A DNA stretch of 5,650 nucleotides from Myxococcales bacterium (GTDB taxonomy: Bacteria; Myxococcota; Polyangia; Fen-1088). The stretch is from positions 1 through 5,650 of the forward strand of contig PMJE01000020.1 of the NCBI GenBank assembly GCA_003157315.1, read 5' to 3'. Shown in pieces: positions 5,086 to 5,650 of the stretch (position 1 is the first letter of the stretch; each line of letters starts with the position of its first letter). The notes under the pieces were generated by a model, which worked only from the letters and a program-made list of their open reading frames with translations, did no database searches and was not told the origin of the DNA. Position numbers and translations under genes: made by a program.

Positions 5086-5650
5086 CTAGGCCCGCGGCAG
5101 CCGGACCACGATGCGGGTGCTGTGATCCAGGACCGACGAGAGTTCGCAGGTCCCTCCCAGAGCTCGCGTGGTGCGGTCGACGATGGCGAGGCCGAGGCCG
5201 TGACCAGGAAGTTCGCGGTCGATCGGGCCGCGGTAAAACGGCTCGAACGCGTGTCTGGCGCTCTCGGGATCCATCCCGACGCCGTTGTCGTCGATTGCGA
5301 TTTCGACCATCGGCCCAACGTCACGGGTCTCGATCGTGATGCGCAGAGGTCGGTCGTGCGCGCGGAACTTGATGGCGTTGCCGATGAGATTGCGCAGAAT
5401 CTGGGCGAGGACATCCTCCGTACAGGCGACCCGACCGGCGCGCAGCTTGGTCGCCAGGTCGACCCCTTGCAGTTCCGCTCCCATTTCCTCGATCGTCCGC
5501 TCGATCACCAACGTCGTCGACGAATGTCCCTGTGGTGGACGCCCAGAAACCGACAGGGCGAGCATATTGTCGACCACGCTGGTCATGCGGTCGACCGCTC
5601 GGCGAATCCGCTGGGCCATCGCCGTGACGTCCGCTGGCAATCCGGGAGAT
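5086..5650 (-). CDS. Sensor histidine kinase, C-terminal part (partial)
   Basis: The visible 188 or so codons hold the end of the dimerisation helices and a complete GHKL ATPase domain; the gene continues past the right edge. Counting from the TTG codon at 5640, residues 1-38 (with RIRRAVDRMTSVVDNMLALS) match the second helix of a HisKA domain, so the phosphorylated His lies outside. The ATP-binding boxes are intact and in order: N box QILRNLIGNAIKF (80-92), G1 DDNGVGM (117-123), F box AFEPFYRG (131-138) and G2 GHGLGLAIV (146-154). It ends VVRLPRA and TAG. The frame stays open above TTG-5640, so that codon is not the real start. The kinase would autophosphorylate and pass phosphate to a response regulator, which is not in view. 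The sensor input and pathway are unknown. It converges on the DUF3443 gene with no clear terminator between. Confidence 0.93.
   Translation of the reverse strand, partial: SPGLPADVTAMAQRIRRAVDRMTSVVDNMLALSVSGRPPQGHSSTTLVIERTIEEMGAELQGVDLATKLRAGRVACTEDVLAQILRNLIGNAIKFRAHDRPLRITIETRDVGPMVEIAIDDNGVGMDPESARHAFEPFYRGPIDRELPGHGLGLAIVDRTTRALGGTCELSSVLDHSTRIVVRLPRA

Noticed and set aside
4896..5414. Minus-strand 172-codon frame spanning the convergent junction
   Set aside because: It is a shadow of the DUF3443 gene and of the histidine kinase gene in another frame; both real frames have recognised family motifs there.
1..5650. tRNA, rRNA, CRISPR array, insertion sequence or transposase, toxin-antitoxin pair
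   Set aside because: No regularly spaced identical repeats, no tRNA-like cloverleaf, no transposase motif and no terminal inverted repeats with target duplications were seen on either strand.

Overview
The window looks like a chromosomal piece from a high-GC, Gram-negative, predatory or soil-type bacterium, most plausibly Myxococcota (Polyangia-like). Three features point there: several secreted lipoproteins with long Gly/Ser/Thr- or Asp-rich linkers, a Cys-rich C-terminal module of a kind common in that group, and an MdtB/MdtC-like RND pump. The assignment is an inference from protein style; no rRNA or marker gene is present.

Layout, left to right. 1-202 (+) is the 3' end of an RND efflux permease gene. 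After a short convergent gap with a weak hairpin comes 315-1358 (-), a lipoprotein with a beta-rich central region and a Cys-rich tail. 1359-1694 holds no certain gene, but one minus-strand frame (about 1393-1689) has a clear coding-like base-position bias, so it may be a gene remnant or a missed gene. 1695-3251 (-) encodes a second lipoprotein: lipid anchor, about 140 residues of Gly-rich low complexity, then a right-handed beta-helix. 3252-3459 is the divergent intergenic region, with clustered inverted and direct repeats. 3460-3651 (+) is a 63-codon ORF with a strong ribosome binding site that looks like the amputated first membrane segment of a sensor kinase or diguanylate cyclase. 3652-3798 is AT-rich and holds a palindrome, a tandem heptamer and a 23-codon leader ORF. 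3799-5073 (+) encodes a DUF3443-family protein (pepsin-like DTGS and DSGS motifs) with a probable lipoprotein signal. 5086-5650 (-) is the C-terminal part of a sensor histidine kinase, running off the window.

How the parts relate: the three complete genes all encode exported, probably lipid-anchored proteins (a putative ligand-binding protein, a beta-helix surface protein and a protease-like protein). This fits a cell-surface accessory region between an efflux gene and a two-component gene. Strand changes and gaps argue against one operon. I did not find a coherent new multi-gene system. The most interesting items are the two gene remnants, the repeat cluster at 3281-3347, and the leader ORF whose stop overlaps the DUF3443 start.
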